Assembly: GCA_030427885.1 (NCBI GenBank)
Contig: JAUICM010000004.1
Span: 1-64,000 of the forward strand
From: Rhodothermia bacterium
GTDB taxonomy: Bacteria > Bacteroidota > Rhodothermia > Balneolales > Balneolaceae
Reading direction: 5' to 3'
DNA length: 64,000 nucleotides
A program made the translations under genes and the position numbers. The stretch's first letter is position 1. Every line of letters starts with the position of its first letter. The notes under the pieces are model-generated. The model searched no databases. It saw nothing but the letters and a program-made list of their open reading frames with translations, and was not told the origin of the DNA. Of this stretch, positions 43,395 through 52,787 are shown in pieces.

Positions 43395-43982
43395 ATGAAA
43401 GGATTTTTAAAAAATACTAGCTGGAAGTTTCTTCTTCTGGAGTTGTTTGTCGTATTCATCGGTATATACGGAGCATTCTATTTAACAACGCTTCGTGAGG
43501 AACAGGTAGCTCGGGATAACCGTGTCAACTACTATAAAACGTTCATGTTAAACCTTGATGGGTTGTATTCTCAGGCAACAAAAGTAAAGGCAAAGGTTGA
43601 CACCATTTTAGTTCAGATGGATGAAGACCCGGACTACACCATCACAATAGACAGGGATATCAATTTTACTAAGAACATGCTTATTGTCAGATCCGGATTT
43701 GAATCGGAGAACTTTACAACGATCGGGCAAGAGTATCTGGCCAGCCTGGATCGGGGGTCAGATCTCATTTCAATGATTCAGAAAAGGGCGGATACTATTG
43801 AGGAAGAGACCAGAAAGTATCAGATATATGGTAATAAAAGCTCCGAAGAAGCTTTTCGTAACTGGTATAAAGATGAGATGACCTTACTGTCAGGTTTGTT
43901 AGGCGGCCTTCAAAGCACCATTATCAACGGAGCAGTTCCGGAGACAAAAGAGATCATTAAAAGGATAGAGGCGAATGAATAG
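43395..43982 (+). CDS. Single-pass membrane protein of unknown function
   Basis: This 195-residue protein has one membrane helix near 11-31 (LLELFVVFIGIYGAFYL), followed by a helical, charged domain. The topology resembles DUF6090-type Bacteroidota proteins, though similarity is only in layout. It lies 19 bp after the facilitator gene and is convergent with adk, so it may be the last gene of the glycerol transcript. No function can be given. Confidence 0.65.
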   Translation: MKGFLKNTSWKFLLLELFVVFIGIYGAFYLTTLREEQVARDNRVNYYKTFMLNLDGLYSQATKVKAKVDTILVQMDEDPDYTITIDRDINFTKNMLIVRSGFESENFTTIGQEYLASLDRGSDLISMIQKRADTIEEETRKYQIYGNKSSEEAFRNWYKDEMTLLSGLLGGLQSTIINGAVPETKEIIKRIEANE

Positions 43983-43990
43983 AAAAAAGA

Positions 43991-44548
43991 TCAGCTGTTT
44001 ACTGCGCTTTTAATACGAGCAAAGATCTCTTCTATACTTCCTATCCCGTCGATCTCTTTGACAAGCCCCTTTTCTTTGTAATGAGCCATTACGGGTGCGG
44101 TCTCATTTTCATACACCTTCAAGCGGTTTTTAATGCCTTCTTCAGTGTCATCGGTTCGGCCCTGACCTCGGGAAAGGATGCGGGAAATGAGTTCTTCTTC
44201 CGGAACAACAAGTGCGACGAAAGCATCAACCTGGCTGCCTTTCTCGGCAAGCATGGCATCAAAAGCTTCAGCCTGAGCTACTGTTCTTGGAAATCCATCA
44301 AAAATACAGCCGTTATCATAAACATCAGATTTGAGCTCTTCAGCAACAAGGTCCACCACGGTTTGGTCCGGCACTAATTCACCGGAATCAAGGATGGATT
44401 TTACTTTAACACCCAGAGGAGTTTCATTTTTGATGGCTTCTCTGAAGATGTTTCCGGTTGAAAGATGAGGAATGGAGAAGGCCTCCTGTAAAAGAGCGGC
44501 CTGAGTTCCTTTTCCTGCGCCCGGAGGGCCAAATAGAATGATGTTCAT
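43991..44548 (-). CDS. adk: Adenylate kinase (short form)
   Basis: This 185-residue enzyme interconverts ATP + AMP and 2 ADP. The P-loop GPPGAGKGTQ lies at 7-16, followed by STGNIFREAIKNETPLG, DGFPRTVAQAEAFD and RGQGRTDD. The LID is the short type without the zinc-finger insertion. Length agrees with short bacterial forms. It follows the rplS operon on the same strand but after a terminator, so it probably has its own promoter. Confidence 0.97.
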   Translation of the reverse strand: MNIILFGPPGAGKGTQAALLQEAFSIPHLSTGNIFREAIKNETPLGVKVKSILDSGELVPDQTVVDLVAEELKSDVYDNGCIFDGFPRTVAQAEAFDAMLAEKGSQVDAFVALVVPEEELISRILSRGQGRTDDTEEGIKNRLKVYENETAPVMAHYKEKGLVKEIDGIGSIEEIFARIKSAVNS

Positions 44549-44600
44549 TTCTTCGACGTTTTATGATTGAGGAGTGATAGTTCTCATTTATAAATTGTGG

Positions 44601-44646
44601 AAAATAGAAAACCCGGAGCCCAATTATTGTATATCGGGCCCGGGGT
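44601..44646 (-). terminator. Rho-independent terminator of the ffh-rpsP-rimM-trmD-rplS operon
   Basis: On the minus strand, ACCCCGGGCCC pairs with GGGCTCCGGGT (11 positions, two mismatches) around a 14 nt loop, then TTTTCTATTTT. It sits 40 bp after the rplS stop. Confidence 0.65.
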
Positions 44647-44685
44647 AAAATTCATAGCCTGTATCAGGCAGCGATAAGCCAAAAA

Positions 44686-45042
44686 TTACTTTTTGGTCTT
44701 GTCACCTTTTTCCTGAATACGAGCAGCTTTTCCACGAAGTTCGCGAAGATAGAAGAGTTTAGAACGTCTTACTTTACCACGTCTCTTAACATCGATCTTA
44801 GCGATAAATGGAGAATTCAATGGGAAGATACGCTCAACACCAATGCTACCGCTCATTTTGCGAACGGTGAAAGTTTTGTTAGGGCCGCTTCCACGCTCAG
44901 AGATCACAACGCCTTCGTATTGCTGAATTCTTTCTTTTTCACCTTCACGAACACGATAATGCACGTTTACAGTGTCACCCGCAGTAAATTCCGGGATATC
45001 ATCAACAACCAATGATTGTTCAACTAATTTTAGCTTGTCCAT
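44686..45042 (-). CDS. rplS: 50S ribosomal protein L19
   Basis: This 118-residue protein sits at the 30S-50S interface. Typical segments are [53 protein letters not shown] and [23 protein letters not shown]. Length is standard. It is the last gene of the operon, with a terminator 40 bp beyond. Confidence 0.98.
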   Translation of the reverse strand: MDKLKLVEQSLVVDDIPEFTAGDTVNVHYRVREGEKERIQQYEGVVISERGSGPNKTFTVRKMSGSIGVERIFPLNSPFIAKIDVKRRGKVRRSKLFYLRELRGKAARIQEKGDKTKK

Positions 45043-45083
45043 TTTTCTATGTGTTAAATCCGGGCCGACAAGTCGGCAGGATG

Positions 45084-45776
45084 TTAATATTCTTTCTTAT
45101 AAAGTTCGTACAAATCTTTTCTTCGTTCTTTTGTGCGTTTCAGTGACTGTTCCTGTTGCCAGGCTTCGATCTTTTTAGGATCGCCTGAGCGTAATACTTC
45201 AGGAACGTTTAAGCCTTTGAATTCTGCCGGTCTGGTATATACTGGCGCTTCAAGCAGGCCGTCCTGGAATGAATCTTTCAACGCACTACCGGCATCTCCT
45301 ATCGCCCCGGGCAACAAACGCACAATTGCATCTGTTATCACCATGGCTGGAAGTTCTCCGCCAGACAGCACATAATCACCAATAGTATATTCTTTGGTGA
45401 TCAGTTCATCCCGCACCCGCTGATCAACTCCTTTGTAATGTCCGCAAAGGATGAGAATGTTCTTTTTCAAAGAAAGCGTATTTGCTTCTTTCTGATCAAA
45501 AACATCGCCATCTGCAGCCGTGAAGATCAATTCATCATACTCCCGCTCTGAAGTCAACTGCTCTATGCAACTGAAAATAGGCTGAGGAGTGAGAACCATT
45601 CCGGGATCACCTCCATAAGGATAGTCATCCACTTTTTTGTGTTTGTCTTCAGTATAATCCCGAAGGTCATGCACATGGATCTCAACTAAACCTTTATCGG
45701 TGGCCCGTTTCACAATACTATGATTCAACGGTCCGTCAAGAAGAGCCGGTACTGCAGATATGATATCTATTCTCAT
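45084..45776 (-). CDS. trmD: tRNA (guanine-N1)-methyltransferase
   Basis: This 230-residue SPOUT-family enzyme methylates G37 next to the anticodon, preventing frameshifts. The trefoil-knot region is evident: [47 protein letters not shown]. The ATG shares one base with the rimM stop (TAATG), so the two are coupled. Confidence 0.98.
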   Translation of the reverse strand: MRIDIISAVPALLDGPLNHSIVKRATDKGLVEIHVHDLRDYTEDKHKKVDDYPYGGDPGMVLTPQPIFSCIEQLTSEREYDELIFTAADGDVFDQKEANTLSLKKNILILCGHYKGVDQRVRDELITKEYTIGDYVLSGGELPAMVITDAIVRLLPGAIGDAGSALKDSFQDGLLEAPVYTRPAEFKGLNVPEVLRSGDPKKIEAWQQEQSLKRTKERRKDLYELYKKEY

Positions 45777-46321
45777 TACAGGTCTTCTAACAGGTTAAGG
45801 TTTTGACAGTAGATCGACTTGTTATTCGTATCAATGTTGAGAATATATTCATCAACAACAGGGATCATAAAAGAGCCGGATGTTGTTGCCACCACAATAA
45901 TTAGGTGAGCTCCGTTATCCATTTCATCGATCACCAGTCCCAGAGACTCGCCGGAGTCTCCCATAACTTCAAAGTCGATCAAACTGTCCTGATCTTCTGA
46001 TTCTTCAAAGAATGCCGAAGCTTTATCTGTTTCCAGAAAAATAACCCGGTTTTTCAATGATTCAGCAGAATTGCGATCAGCGATATGGTCAAATTGTACA
46101 AAGAACGATTGTTTGTTCCCTTTGCCTTCAACACGAATGTTTGTGATCCGGCAAGGGTAGAAGTCTCCACGATCATTTCGCAAATACACCATCTTTAACT
46201 CTTCGACCAATTGTGGGTTATCAGTTTCAAAAGAAACCTTAAACTCACCTTTGAGGCCTTGAGACCGGACTATTATGCCGATCTGAGAAAATGGATTTGA
46301 TGTATTGGCCGCCTGATTCAT
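45776..46321 (-). CDS. rimM: 16S rRNA processing protein RimM
   Basis: This 181-residue assembly factor for the 30S head binds S19. It has an N-terminal beta-barrel ([23 protein letters not shown]) and a C-terminal PRC-barrel ([31 protein letters not shown]). The ATG at 46321 begins 16 bp after the rpsP stop; a longer frame would overlap rpsP. Confidence 0.95.
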   Translation of the reverse strand: MNQAANTSNPFSQIGIIVRSQGLKGEFKVSFETDNPQLVEELKMVYLRNDRGDFYPCRITNIRVEGKGNKQSFFVQFDHIADRNSAESLKNRVIFLETDKASAFFEESEDQDSLIDFEVMGDSGESLGLVIDEMDNGAHLIIVVATTSGSFMIPVVDEYILNIDTNNKSIYCQNLNLLEDL

Positions 46322-46337
46322 AGGAGCCAGCGTAATT

Positions 46338-47288
46338 TTATTCAGCTTGTTTGCTTTCCCAGGCTGCAAGAACAGTTTTGCGTTCTTCAGCGTCGGTTAC
46401 AAAACCTTCAAGATCAGCCAGGTCCGTATCCTGGATATGATCGATAGCTTCTTTCGCAGTCATATCTGATGAAACCTGAGTGGTTGCCTCAGCAGCAGGC
46501 TCTTCAGCGGGTGCTTCTTCAACTTCTTCTTCCTCAGCAGCAACTTCCTCTGCTGGTTCTTCAGTCTCTTCAGTCTCTTCAGGAGCTTCTTCCTCCGCTG
46601 CCGGTTCTTCCTCTGTTTCCTCAACAGCTTCTTCTACTTCGGCTTCTGGCGCAGTAGTTTCTTCAGCAGGAGCTTCTTCTACTTCGGCTTCTGGCGCAGT
46701 AGTTTCTTCAGCAGGAGCTTCTTCAACTTCTTCTTCTTTGGCGGCGGCTTCAGCTTCTGCAGTTTCCTCAGTTGTTTCTTCAACAACTTCTTCGGTTTCT
46801 GCAGCTACTTCTTCCGTTTCCTCGGTAGCGGTTTCAGCTGCTTGTTCTGCAGCTAGTTCAGCAGCAGCGGTCTCAGCTTTTTTCTCAACTTGCTTCTTAA
46901 GCTCTTTCTCTTCAGCAGCCAGAGTAGCTTTAACCTGCTCTTTGCGGGTTACTTCTGATTCAGCTTTTGAGTCTCTGTAAGCTTTCCATTCAGTTAAAGC
47001 AGCTTCGATCTCTTCTTCACTTTTGCCCCACATTACAAGGTGGCGTTTGTAAAGAATACCTTCGGTACGAAGGATTTTTCGAACAGCTTCGGTAGGTTGC
47101 GCTCCGGTCTCGAGCCAGTACATGATACGGTCTTCGTTCAGTACGGTCTCTTTTTTCTCGGTAACGCCATCGAAACGTCCAACCTGCTCAATTATACGTC
47201 CATCACGTGGAGAGCGGCTGTCAGCAACTACTATATGATAGATAGGACGACGAATACGTCCTTTTCTTTGGAGTCTGATTTTAATCAA
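46338..47288 (-). CDS. rpsP: 30S ribosomal protein S16 with long acidic C-terminal extension
   Basis: Residues 1-85 are a normal S16 (IRLQRKGRIRRPIYHIVVADSRSPRDGR). The protein continues to 316 residues, about three times the usual length. After a charged helical part (to about 145) comes a Glu/Ala/Thr-rich low-complexity tail, including a duplicated 15-residue unit encoded by a 45 bp tandem repeat at 46626-46715. The last 40 residues (TAKEAIDHIQDTDLADLEGF...ERKTVLAAW) look like a small helical domain. The gene sits in the usual ffh-rpsP-rimM-trmD-rplS order. Confidence 0.95.
   Translation of the reverse strand: MIKIRLQRKGRIRRPIYHIVVADSRSPRDGRIIEQVGRFDGVTEKKETVLNEDRIMYWLETGAQPTEAVRKILRTEGILYKRHLVMWGKSEEEIEAALTEWKAYRDSKAESEVTRKEQVKATLAAEEKELKKQVEKKAETAAAELAAEQAAETATEETEEVAAETEEVVEETTEETAEAEAAAKEEEVEEAPAEETTAPEAEVEEAPAEETTAPEAEVEEAVEETEEEPAAEEEAPEETEETEEPAEEVAAEEEEVEEAPAEEPAAEATTQVSSDMTAKEAIDHIQDTDLADLEGFVTDAEERKTVLAAWESKQAE
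46626..46715 (-). repeat. 45 bp in-frame tandem repeat within rpsP
   Basis: Two copies of a 45 bp unit (46626-46670 and 46671-46715) plus the start of a third encode a 15-residue acidic unit (EEAPAEETTAPEAEV). Such a repeat can expand or contract by slippage without a frameshift. Confidence 0.85.
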
Positions 47289-47326
47289 TGATGTATCCTC
47301 AGTGGGTTTTGTTTATATCTATATTC

Positions 47327-48667
47327 TTATTTACCTATTGGCAGATTCTTTAAACCATGAAGCATCCTGCCCATTTTTCCCATTTTGGACATGGTCTTCA
47401 TCATTTTCTTCATCTGGTCAAACTGCTTAATGAGATCGTTGATCTCTTTCACAGTGGTGCCGGAACCTGCAGCAATACGTCGTCGTCGACTTCCATTAAG
47501 TACTTCTGGGTTCCGCCGTTCCTCCGGCGTCATAGAATAGATAATAGCCTCGATGGGCTTGAAGGCATCATCATCGATGTCTGCATTTTCTATAGCTTTG
47601 CTGGCGCCGGGGATCATGGAGACGAGGTCACCGAAGTCACCCATCTTTTTGATCTTTTGAATTTGATCGAGGAAGTCTTCAAGGTCGAACTTGTCAGAGC
47701 TTATCTTCTTTTGAAGGCGCTGAGCTTCCTGTTCGTCAAATTCCTTTTGTGCTTTTTCAACAAGCGAAACCACGTCTCCCATCCCGAGAATGCGTTGTGC
47801 CATTCGGTCGGGGTAGAAAGGGCTAATAGCATCCAGCTTTTCGCCGGTACTCACAAACTTGATCGGCTTGTCTACCACAGTCTTGATTGAAAGTGCAGCA
47901 CCACCACGGGTGTCACCATCAAGCTTGGTCAGAACCACGCCGTTAAAGTTTAGTCGCTCATTAAATTCTTTCGCTGTGTTAACAGCGTCCTGACCGGTCA
48001 TGGAATCGACCACGAACAGGATTTCGTCTGGGTTAACGGCTTTTTTAATTTCCGCAACCTCGTTCATCATCTCTTCATCCACATGCAGGCGGCCGGCGGT
48101 ATCAATGATAACAGTATCCATTGCCAGGCTTTTAGCCATCGAAACGGCTTCTTTGGCAACGCGAACAGCGTCTTTCTGTTCGATCGAGTACACGGGCACA
48201 TCAATTTGCGATGCGAGTGTTTTTAGCTGGTTGACTGCGGCAGGGCGATAAACATCGGCGGCAGCAAGAAGAGGATTCCTTTTATGCTCCTGTTTGAGGT
48301 ATCGGGCTAACTTACCAGAAAAGGTAGTTTTACCTGAACCTTGCAGACCAGCTATGAGAATTACAGTAGGAGGAGTGTGTGCCTGGGCGATATCAGATCG
48401 TTCGCCACCAAATGTTTCAACCAGTTCATCGTACACTATTTTAGTGAACTGCTGACCCGGATTAACACTGGTGAGAACACCAGAGCCCATCACTTTTTCC
48501 TTGATATCTGCGGTGAACTGACGGGCAACCTCATAGTTTACGTCAGCGTCCAAAAGGGCACGACGTATCTCACGTACCGTTTCAGCGATGTTCACATCGG
48601 TGATACGTGATTCACCTTTCAGGCTCTGAAAGGCTTTGTCTAGATTTGAGGATAGATTTTCAAACAT
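47327..48667 (-). CDS. ffh: Signal recognition particle protein Ffh
   Basis: This 446-residue SRP GTPase targets inner-membrane proteins during translation. It has the N domain, the G domain with GLQGSGKTTFSGKLA, DTAGRLHVDEEMM and TKLDGDTRGGA, and the Met-rich M domain at the end (QMKKMMKTMSKMGKMGRMLHGL). Length is normal. It leads the operon; rpsP starts 38 bp downstream. A canonical promoter lies upstream at 48705-48735. Confidence 0.98.
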   Translation of the reverse strand: MFENLSSNLDKAFQSLKGESRITDVNIAETVREIRRALLDADVNYEVARQFTADIKEKVMGSGVLTSVNPGQQFTKIVYDELVETFGGERSDIAQAHTPPTVILIAGLQGSGKTTFSGKLARYLKQEHKRNPLLAAADVYRPAAVNQLKTLASQIDVPVYSIEQKDAVRVAKEAVSMAKSLAMDTVIIDTAGRLHVDEEMMNEVAEIKKAVNPDEILFVVDSMTGQDAVNTAKEFNERLNFNGVVLTKLDGDTRGGAALSIKTVVDKPIKFVSTGEKLDAISPFYPDRMAQRILGMGDVVSLVEKAQKEFDEQEAQRLQKKISSDKFDLEDFLDQIQKIKKMGDFGDLVSMIPGASKAIENADIDDDAFKPIEAIIYSMTPEERRNPEVLNGSRRRRIAAGSGTTVKEINDLIKQFDQMKKMMKTMSKMGKMGRMLHGLKNLPIGK

Positions 48668-48704
48668 GGAAAAACAGGATTTACTCCGTCAGTAACAGAG
48701 CCTG

Positions 48705-48735
48705 CAAAAATACGCACTCTTTACCGGCTTATCAA
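48705..48735 (-). promoter_or_regulatory. Canonical Bacteroidota promoter of the ffh operon
   Basis: On the minus strand, TTG (48735-48733), a 20 nt spacer, and TATTTTTG (48712-48705) match TTG-N19-21-TAnnTTTG exactly. The -7 box lies 37 bp before the ffh ATG. Confidence 0.7.
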
Positions 48736-48806
48736 CAGTAATGTGGAAAATTAGTTTTGAGTTTAAAAGTTGATGTCGCCGGGAAATGATTTGGAGGTTG
48801 GATTCT

Positions 48807-48846
48807 AAAAGTCCCCTCTTGAGAGGGGATTCAGGGGTGTGTTGGA
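48807..48846 (+). repeat. AGTC-hairpin-GGGTG repeat, copy g
   Basis: AAAAGTC, stem CCCCTCTtgAGAGGGG, then ATTCAGGGGTGTGTTGGAA. It shares a 33 bp identical core with copy h at 52754-52787. Confidence 0.7.
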
Positions 48847-48877
48847 ACATGACTGATGAACTATTAAACCTTTGTTT

Positions 48878-48904
48878 GTCATTTCGAGCGAATGCGAGAA
48901 ATCT
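48878..48904 (+). repeat. GTCATTTCGA dispersed repeat
   Basis: GTCATTTCGAGCGAATGCGA then GAAATCT. It matches the ends of the copy at 26591-26625. Confidence 0.5.
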
Positions 48905-49113
48905 AAAGGGTGTTGTTAAAGAATTAGAAAACAAGCCCGGGCGATCGTCCGGACAATTGTGATACTTAGCAGAGCGAAGTGGGGTAGTTGCGCCAGGGTG
49001 GCAGCAAATATCTAATCAATATTACTGTAAACCCCTTGCGTATTCATATGTAGAAATACCTATTTTCCAGTCTCTAACTTCATCAAATCAATGTTTTACT
49101 ATTACGCTAGCGT

Positions 49114-50226
49114 ATGCAGTTGTTTTTGATCATAGCCCTCACTCTTTCAACTTTCCTGGTTGTATTGCTTTGGTTGCGAAAAGGAAAAAACAGGGCGGAT
49201 TATATCCTGATCACCTGGATGGTGGTTCTTTCCATTCAGTTACTGGTTTTCTATGAGCTGTTTAATGGAGTATTGTATCAATATCCTAAGGTGATTGTTG
49301 CCTTCTCTCCTATTCCTTTGCTACATGGGATCCTGGTGTATTTCTATACTCTGGAGCTCACGGATAGCTTCAAAATGAAGCCCGGAATCATTTTTTTGCA
49401 CTTTATCCCATTTATTCTATTGTCGTTGTTATCAATACCATTCTATATGGTTTCAGAAGAACGACAGTTTGCGATCGTTAACGGAGACTTTTCGGGTTTT
49501 GTATGGTATATGTATCTGAAGCTGATCTTCTTTGAGGTCTCAGGCCTGACCTATTCTGCGCTTTCCATTATGGAAGTTCGCAATTTCAGGAAGCGCATAA
49601 ATAACTTCTTGTCTAATACAGACCATGTGCAGCTGAGGTGGCTTGAATTTCTAGGCGCGGGACTTGGTGTTATCTGGCTCGTCGCCCTTTTTCTCGATGA
49701 CACCTATATAAGTGCCATGGTGATCATATTTGTGATCTCAATCGCCTTGTTCAGTATCAATCAGCTCCCGATTTTATATTCAAATAAACTCGTTATGATC
49801 GAGTCGGGCCCGATGTCAAAACAAGAACAGACAGAGGAAAAGCAGTCTTCAGAAAAATATGTGAAGTCAGCACTGGACGAAGAAGGATTGACGAAGATCA
49901 TTCAAAAGGTGGACGATTTTATGCACGCCGAAAAAGCATTCACGAATCCGGAACTCACCCTGAAAGATCTTTCGGAAGAGACCGGAATACCCGGCCATCA
50001 ACTTTCACAGGCCATAAATACTCATCTTGGAAAAAGCTTCTATAATTATGTGAATAATCTCAGGGTCAATGAATTTCTTAAAATGGCGAAGGAGCCTGAA
50101 AACAAAAAGTATACTTATTTGTCACTCGCCTTTGACGCCGGTTTTAACTCGAAAACAACCTTTAATAAGTATTTTAAGCTTACTACCGGGCAAACGCCGT
50201 CCCAGTTTTTCTCATCAAATCAATAA
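49114..50226 (+). CDS. AraC-family regulator with N-terminal membrane domain
   Basis: This 370-residue protein has six or seven membrane segments (about 1-225), a charged linker, and then two helix-turn-helix units of the AraC type: LTLKDLSEETGIPGHQLSQAINTHLGKSFYNYVNNLRVNEF and YTYLSLAFDAGFNSKTTFNKYFKLTTGQTPSQF. Membrane-bound AraC regulators are frequent in Bacteroidota and may sense envelope signals. It precedes a TonB-dependent receptor gene on the same strand, the likely target. Confidence 0.92.
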   Translation: MQLFLIIALTLSTFLVVLLWLRKGKNRADYILITWMVVLSIQLLVFYELFNGVLYQYPKVIVAFSPIPLLHGILVYFYTLELTDSFKMKPGIIFLHFIPFILLSLLSIPFYMVSEERQFAIVNGDFSGFVWYMYLKLIFFEVSGLTYSALSIMEVRNFRKRINNFLSNTDHVQLRWLEFLGAGLGVIWLVALFLDDTYISAMVIIFVISIALFSINQLPILYSNKLVMIESGPMSKQEQTEEKQSSEKYVKSALDEEGLTKIIQKVDDFMHAEKAFTNPELTLKDLSEETGIPGHQLSQAINTHLGKSFYNYVNNLRVNEFLKMAKEPENKKYTYLSLAFDAGFNSKTTFNKYFKLTTGQTPSQFFSSNQ

Positions 50227-50359
50227 GTCTGGCTAAAAAAAGATTGTGGTACGCGCCAATTAACGCGAACGACCAGCATAGAGCTGACAAGTATTTTCGA
50301 TGCACATAAACCATAACCGCGAGCCGAAAAAAAGAGATGGCCGCCAAAACAAGTGCATT

Positions 50360-52726
50360 ATGAGAAGTCAAAATCAGAATAAAATAAATACAGTAGTAGT
50401 ATGCATGATCATGGTACTGCTTTTAGGTTCAGATCCTGCGTTCTCTCAGGTTACACAAACGGTAAAAGGAAGGGTAATTGATCAACAATCAAAAATAGAA
50501 CTCATTGGAGCTAGTGTATTAATAGAGGGAACCCTGATGGGAGCTGCAACTGATGTTGACGGGTATTTCAGAATCCCGAATGTGCCACTGGGAAGACACG
50601 CTATCAAAGTGAGTTATCTCGGGTACAAGCTCCTGGTGATTCCGGAAGTCCTGGTAAGTTCAGCGAAGGAGGTTGTGCTAACAATTGAGCTTGAAGAAGA
50701 ATTTATTGCCGGGAATGAGATCGTTGTGACCTCGGGAATTGAAAAAGGGACAGCTCAGAACCCATTATCAACGGTAAGCGCCCGGGCCTTTACTGTTGAG
50801 GAAACACAACGTTATGCAGGTGGGTTTGATGACCCGGCTCGGTTGGCATCAAGTTTTGCTGGCGTGACCTACGGAAATGCACAGGATAATGCGATAATCA
50901 TTCGTGGAAACGCCCCAAGTGGATTGTTGTGGAGACTGGAAGGAATCGAGATTCCGAATCCAAATCACTTTCCCGGAGGTAATGTTTTGGGAGGAGGCTT
51001 GTTCACGATCTTCAGCAGTAACCTGTTGGCGAACTCAGATTTCTTTACGGGAGCATTCCCAGCTGAATATGGTAATGCCACCTCGGGTGTATTCGATATG
51101 AGATTCAGAAACGGGAACAGTGATGTTCGGGAATACACTTTCCAGGCAGGTTTGATGGGAATTGATTTTTCAACAGAAGGCCCTATCAACAGAGGTAGCA
51201 ATGCCTCATACCTGGTTAATTACCGCTACTCAACATTGGGTCTGCTTACCGACCTTAATGCTATAGATACGGACCAGGAGATCCGATATCAGGATCTGTC
51301 TTTTAAAGTAAATGTACCGACTAAAAAAGCAGGGACCTTCTCACTTTGGGGAGTTGGTGCGCTAGACAGGCTGTTTCAACCAGCGGTTTCAGATTCTGCC
51401 TTGTGGACGGAAAATTTTGACAGGATGAAGTTTTCGGGAGATTTCACTACCGCGGCCGCAGGCTTGAATCATAAACTGGTACTGAACGCCTCAACATATA
51501 TTAATTCCACAGTCGCAGTTACAACACAGAAAACCCTTTATGATCAGGACCGGCTGGATGACGGACTTATGTTTCAGGACAATGAATATGCGGATGCGGT
51601 CAACAGTAAGATTACGCTGACTTCAACTATAAATCACAAATTCAGTTCCCGCTTAATGACAACATCAGGGTTTATTGTAGATCAGTTGTTATACAACATG
51701 GATTTTAAAGCCGCGATGGACAATGATGCATCTACTTACCAAACCTATGTAGATGAAAGTGGTTCGAGTCAGCTATTTCATATTTACTCACAGGCAAAAT
51801 ATGCGTTATCACCATCACTGGATGTCAATATCGGTGTCCGGTATCAGTACTTTGCACTGAACTCAAATGCAAGCGTAGAGCCGAGGGCAGGACTTTCATG
51901 GCAAATAGCACCACGACACGAAGCAAGCCTTGGATATGGCCGCCATAGTAAACTGGAAGACCTGCAATGTTATATGGCTGTTCAGCCCAATACACCTGGA
52001 TCAATATTGATCAATAAAGATCTGGATTTCACGAAGACAGACCACTATGTATTTAGCTACAGCTATCAATTAACCCCAAATACCCGAATTAAGATCGAGC
52101 CGTATTACCAGACTTTGTTTGATGTTCCCGTTATAGCCGACAGCTCCTTTTCTATGGTTAATTTGAAGGATGAACGTTATATAAACGATAAGTTGGTAAA
52201 TGAAGGTACAGGAACCAACTATGGTGTTGATCTGACACTCGAAAAATTCCTAAGTAATAACTATTACTATATGATCTCCGGATCACTGTTTGAATCAAAG
52301 TATAAAGGAGGAGACGGGGTTGAACGAGATACAAGGTACAACCGGAATTATGTTCTGAATGTTTTGGGTGGGCGTGAATTCAAGGTAAAGACGAATAATA
52401 TTCTCAGTCTCAATGTTAGGTTTACCTTGATGGGGGCAGAACGCACTTCACCGTTATTACTGCAACGGTCGCTCACCGAAAAGCAGGTGTATCTTGACGA
52501 GACAAGAGCCTTTGAGAACAGTTTAACAGCAAGTAAATATCTCGATTTTACACTGAACTATCGCATGAATCACAGGAAAGCATCTCATGTACTTTCGTTA
52601 ATGATCAAGAATGTATTAGGAAGCGAAAACGATTATGGATATATCTACAGCTATGAAAAGGATTCCGTTATTCGTTCAAAAGAGGCGATCGTATTGCCTA
52701 ATATCAGTTACAGAGTCGAGTTTTAA
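50360..52726 (+). CDS. TonB-dependent receptor-like outer-membrane protein
   Basis: This 788-residue protein has a signal peptide (SDPAFSQ). An N-terminal carboxypeptidase-regulatory-like domain (VKGRVIDQQSKIELIGASVLIEGT...GYFRIPNVPLGRHAIKVSYLGY), a plug (FDDPARLASSFAGVTYGNAQDNAIIIRGNAPSGLLWRLEGIEIPNP) and a C-terminal beta-barrel follow. It would take up a large ligand through the outer membrane with TonB energy. No SusD partner is adjacent, so carbohydrate specificity is not indicated. The ATG at 50360 gives the best signal peptide. Confidence 0.9.
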   Translation: MRSQNQNKINTVVVCMIMVLLLGSDPAFSQVTQTVKGRVIDQQSKIELIGASVLIEGTLMGAATDVDGYFRIPNVPLGRHAIKVSYLGYKLLVIPEVLVSSAKEVVLTIELEEEFIAGNEIVVTSGIEKGTAQNPLSTVSARAFTVEETQRYAGGFDDPARLASSFAGVTYGNAQDNAIIIRGNAPSGLLWRLEGIEIPNPNHFPGGNVLGGGLFTIFSSNLLANSDFFTGAFPAEYGNATSGVFDMRFRNGNSDVREYTFQAGLMGIDFSTEGPINRGSNASYLVNYRYSTLGLLTDLNAIDTDQEIRYQDLSFKVNVPTKKAGTFSLWGVGALDRLFQPAVSDSALWTENFDRMKFSGDFTTAAAGLNHKLVLNASTYINSTVAVTTQKTLYDQDRLDDGLMFQDNEYADAVNSKITLTSTINHKFSSRLMTTSGFIVDQLLYNMDFKAAMDNDASTYQTYVDESGSSQLFHIYSQAKYALSPSLDVNIGVRYQYFALNSNASVEPRAGLSWQIAPRHEASLGYGRHSKLEDLQCYMAVQPNTPGSILINKDLDFTKTDHYVFSYSYQLTPNTRIKIEPYYQTLFDVPVIADSSFSMVNLKDERYINDKLVNEGTGTNYGVDLTLEKFLSNNYYYMISGSLFESKYKGGDGVERDTRYNRNYVLNVLGGREFKVKTNNILSLNVRFTLMGAERTSPLLLQRSLTEKQVYLDETRAFENSLTASKYLDFTLNYRMNHRKASHVLSLMIKNVLGSENDYGYIYSYEKDSVIRSKEAIVLPNISYRVEF

Positions 52727-52753
52727 TTTGAACAGTTATCACTTACCAGAAAA

Positions 52754-52787
52754 CACCTCTTGAGAGGGGATTCAGGGGTGTGTTGGA
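52754..52787 (+). repeat. AGTC-hairpin-GGGTG repeat, copy h
   Basis: CACCTCTTGAGAGGGG then ATTCAGGGGTGTGTTGGAA. The core is identical to copy g over 33 bp; the 5' part of the stem has decayed. Confidence 0.68.

Larger units (their letters stand above)
48668..49113. other. Intergenic region between ffh and the AraC-type gene
   Basis: This 446 bp region between divergent genes holds the ffh promoter, an AGTC-type hairpin repeat (48807-48846) and a GTCATTTCGA repeat (48878-48904). I looked for a 4.5S RNA here because of ffh and saw no GGAA-tetraloop stem. The rest (48910-49110) shows nothing I can assign. Confidence 0.55.

Noticed and set aside
46480-46980. Long Ser/Ala-rich open frame on the plus strand
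   Set aside because: It is the antisense image of the Glu/Ala-rich tail of rpsP; low complexity with no start context.
48668-49113. 4.5S (SRP) RNA gene near ffh
   Set aside because: No GGAA-type tetraloop with the symmetric and asymmetric internal loops was found on either strand.
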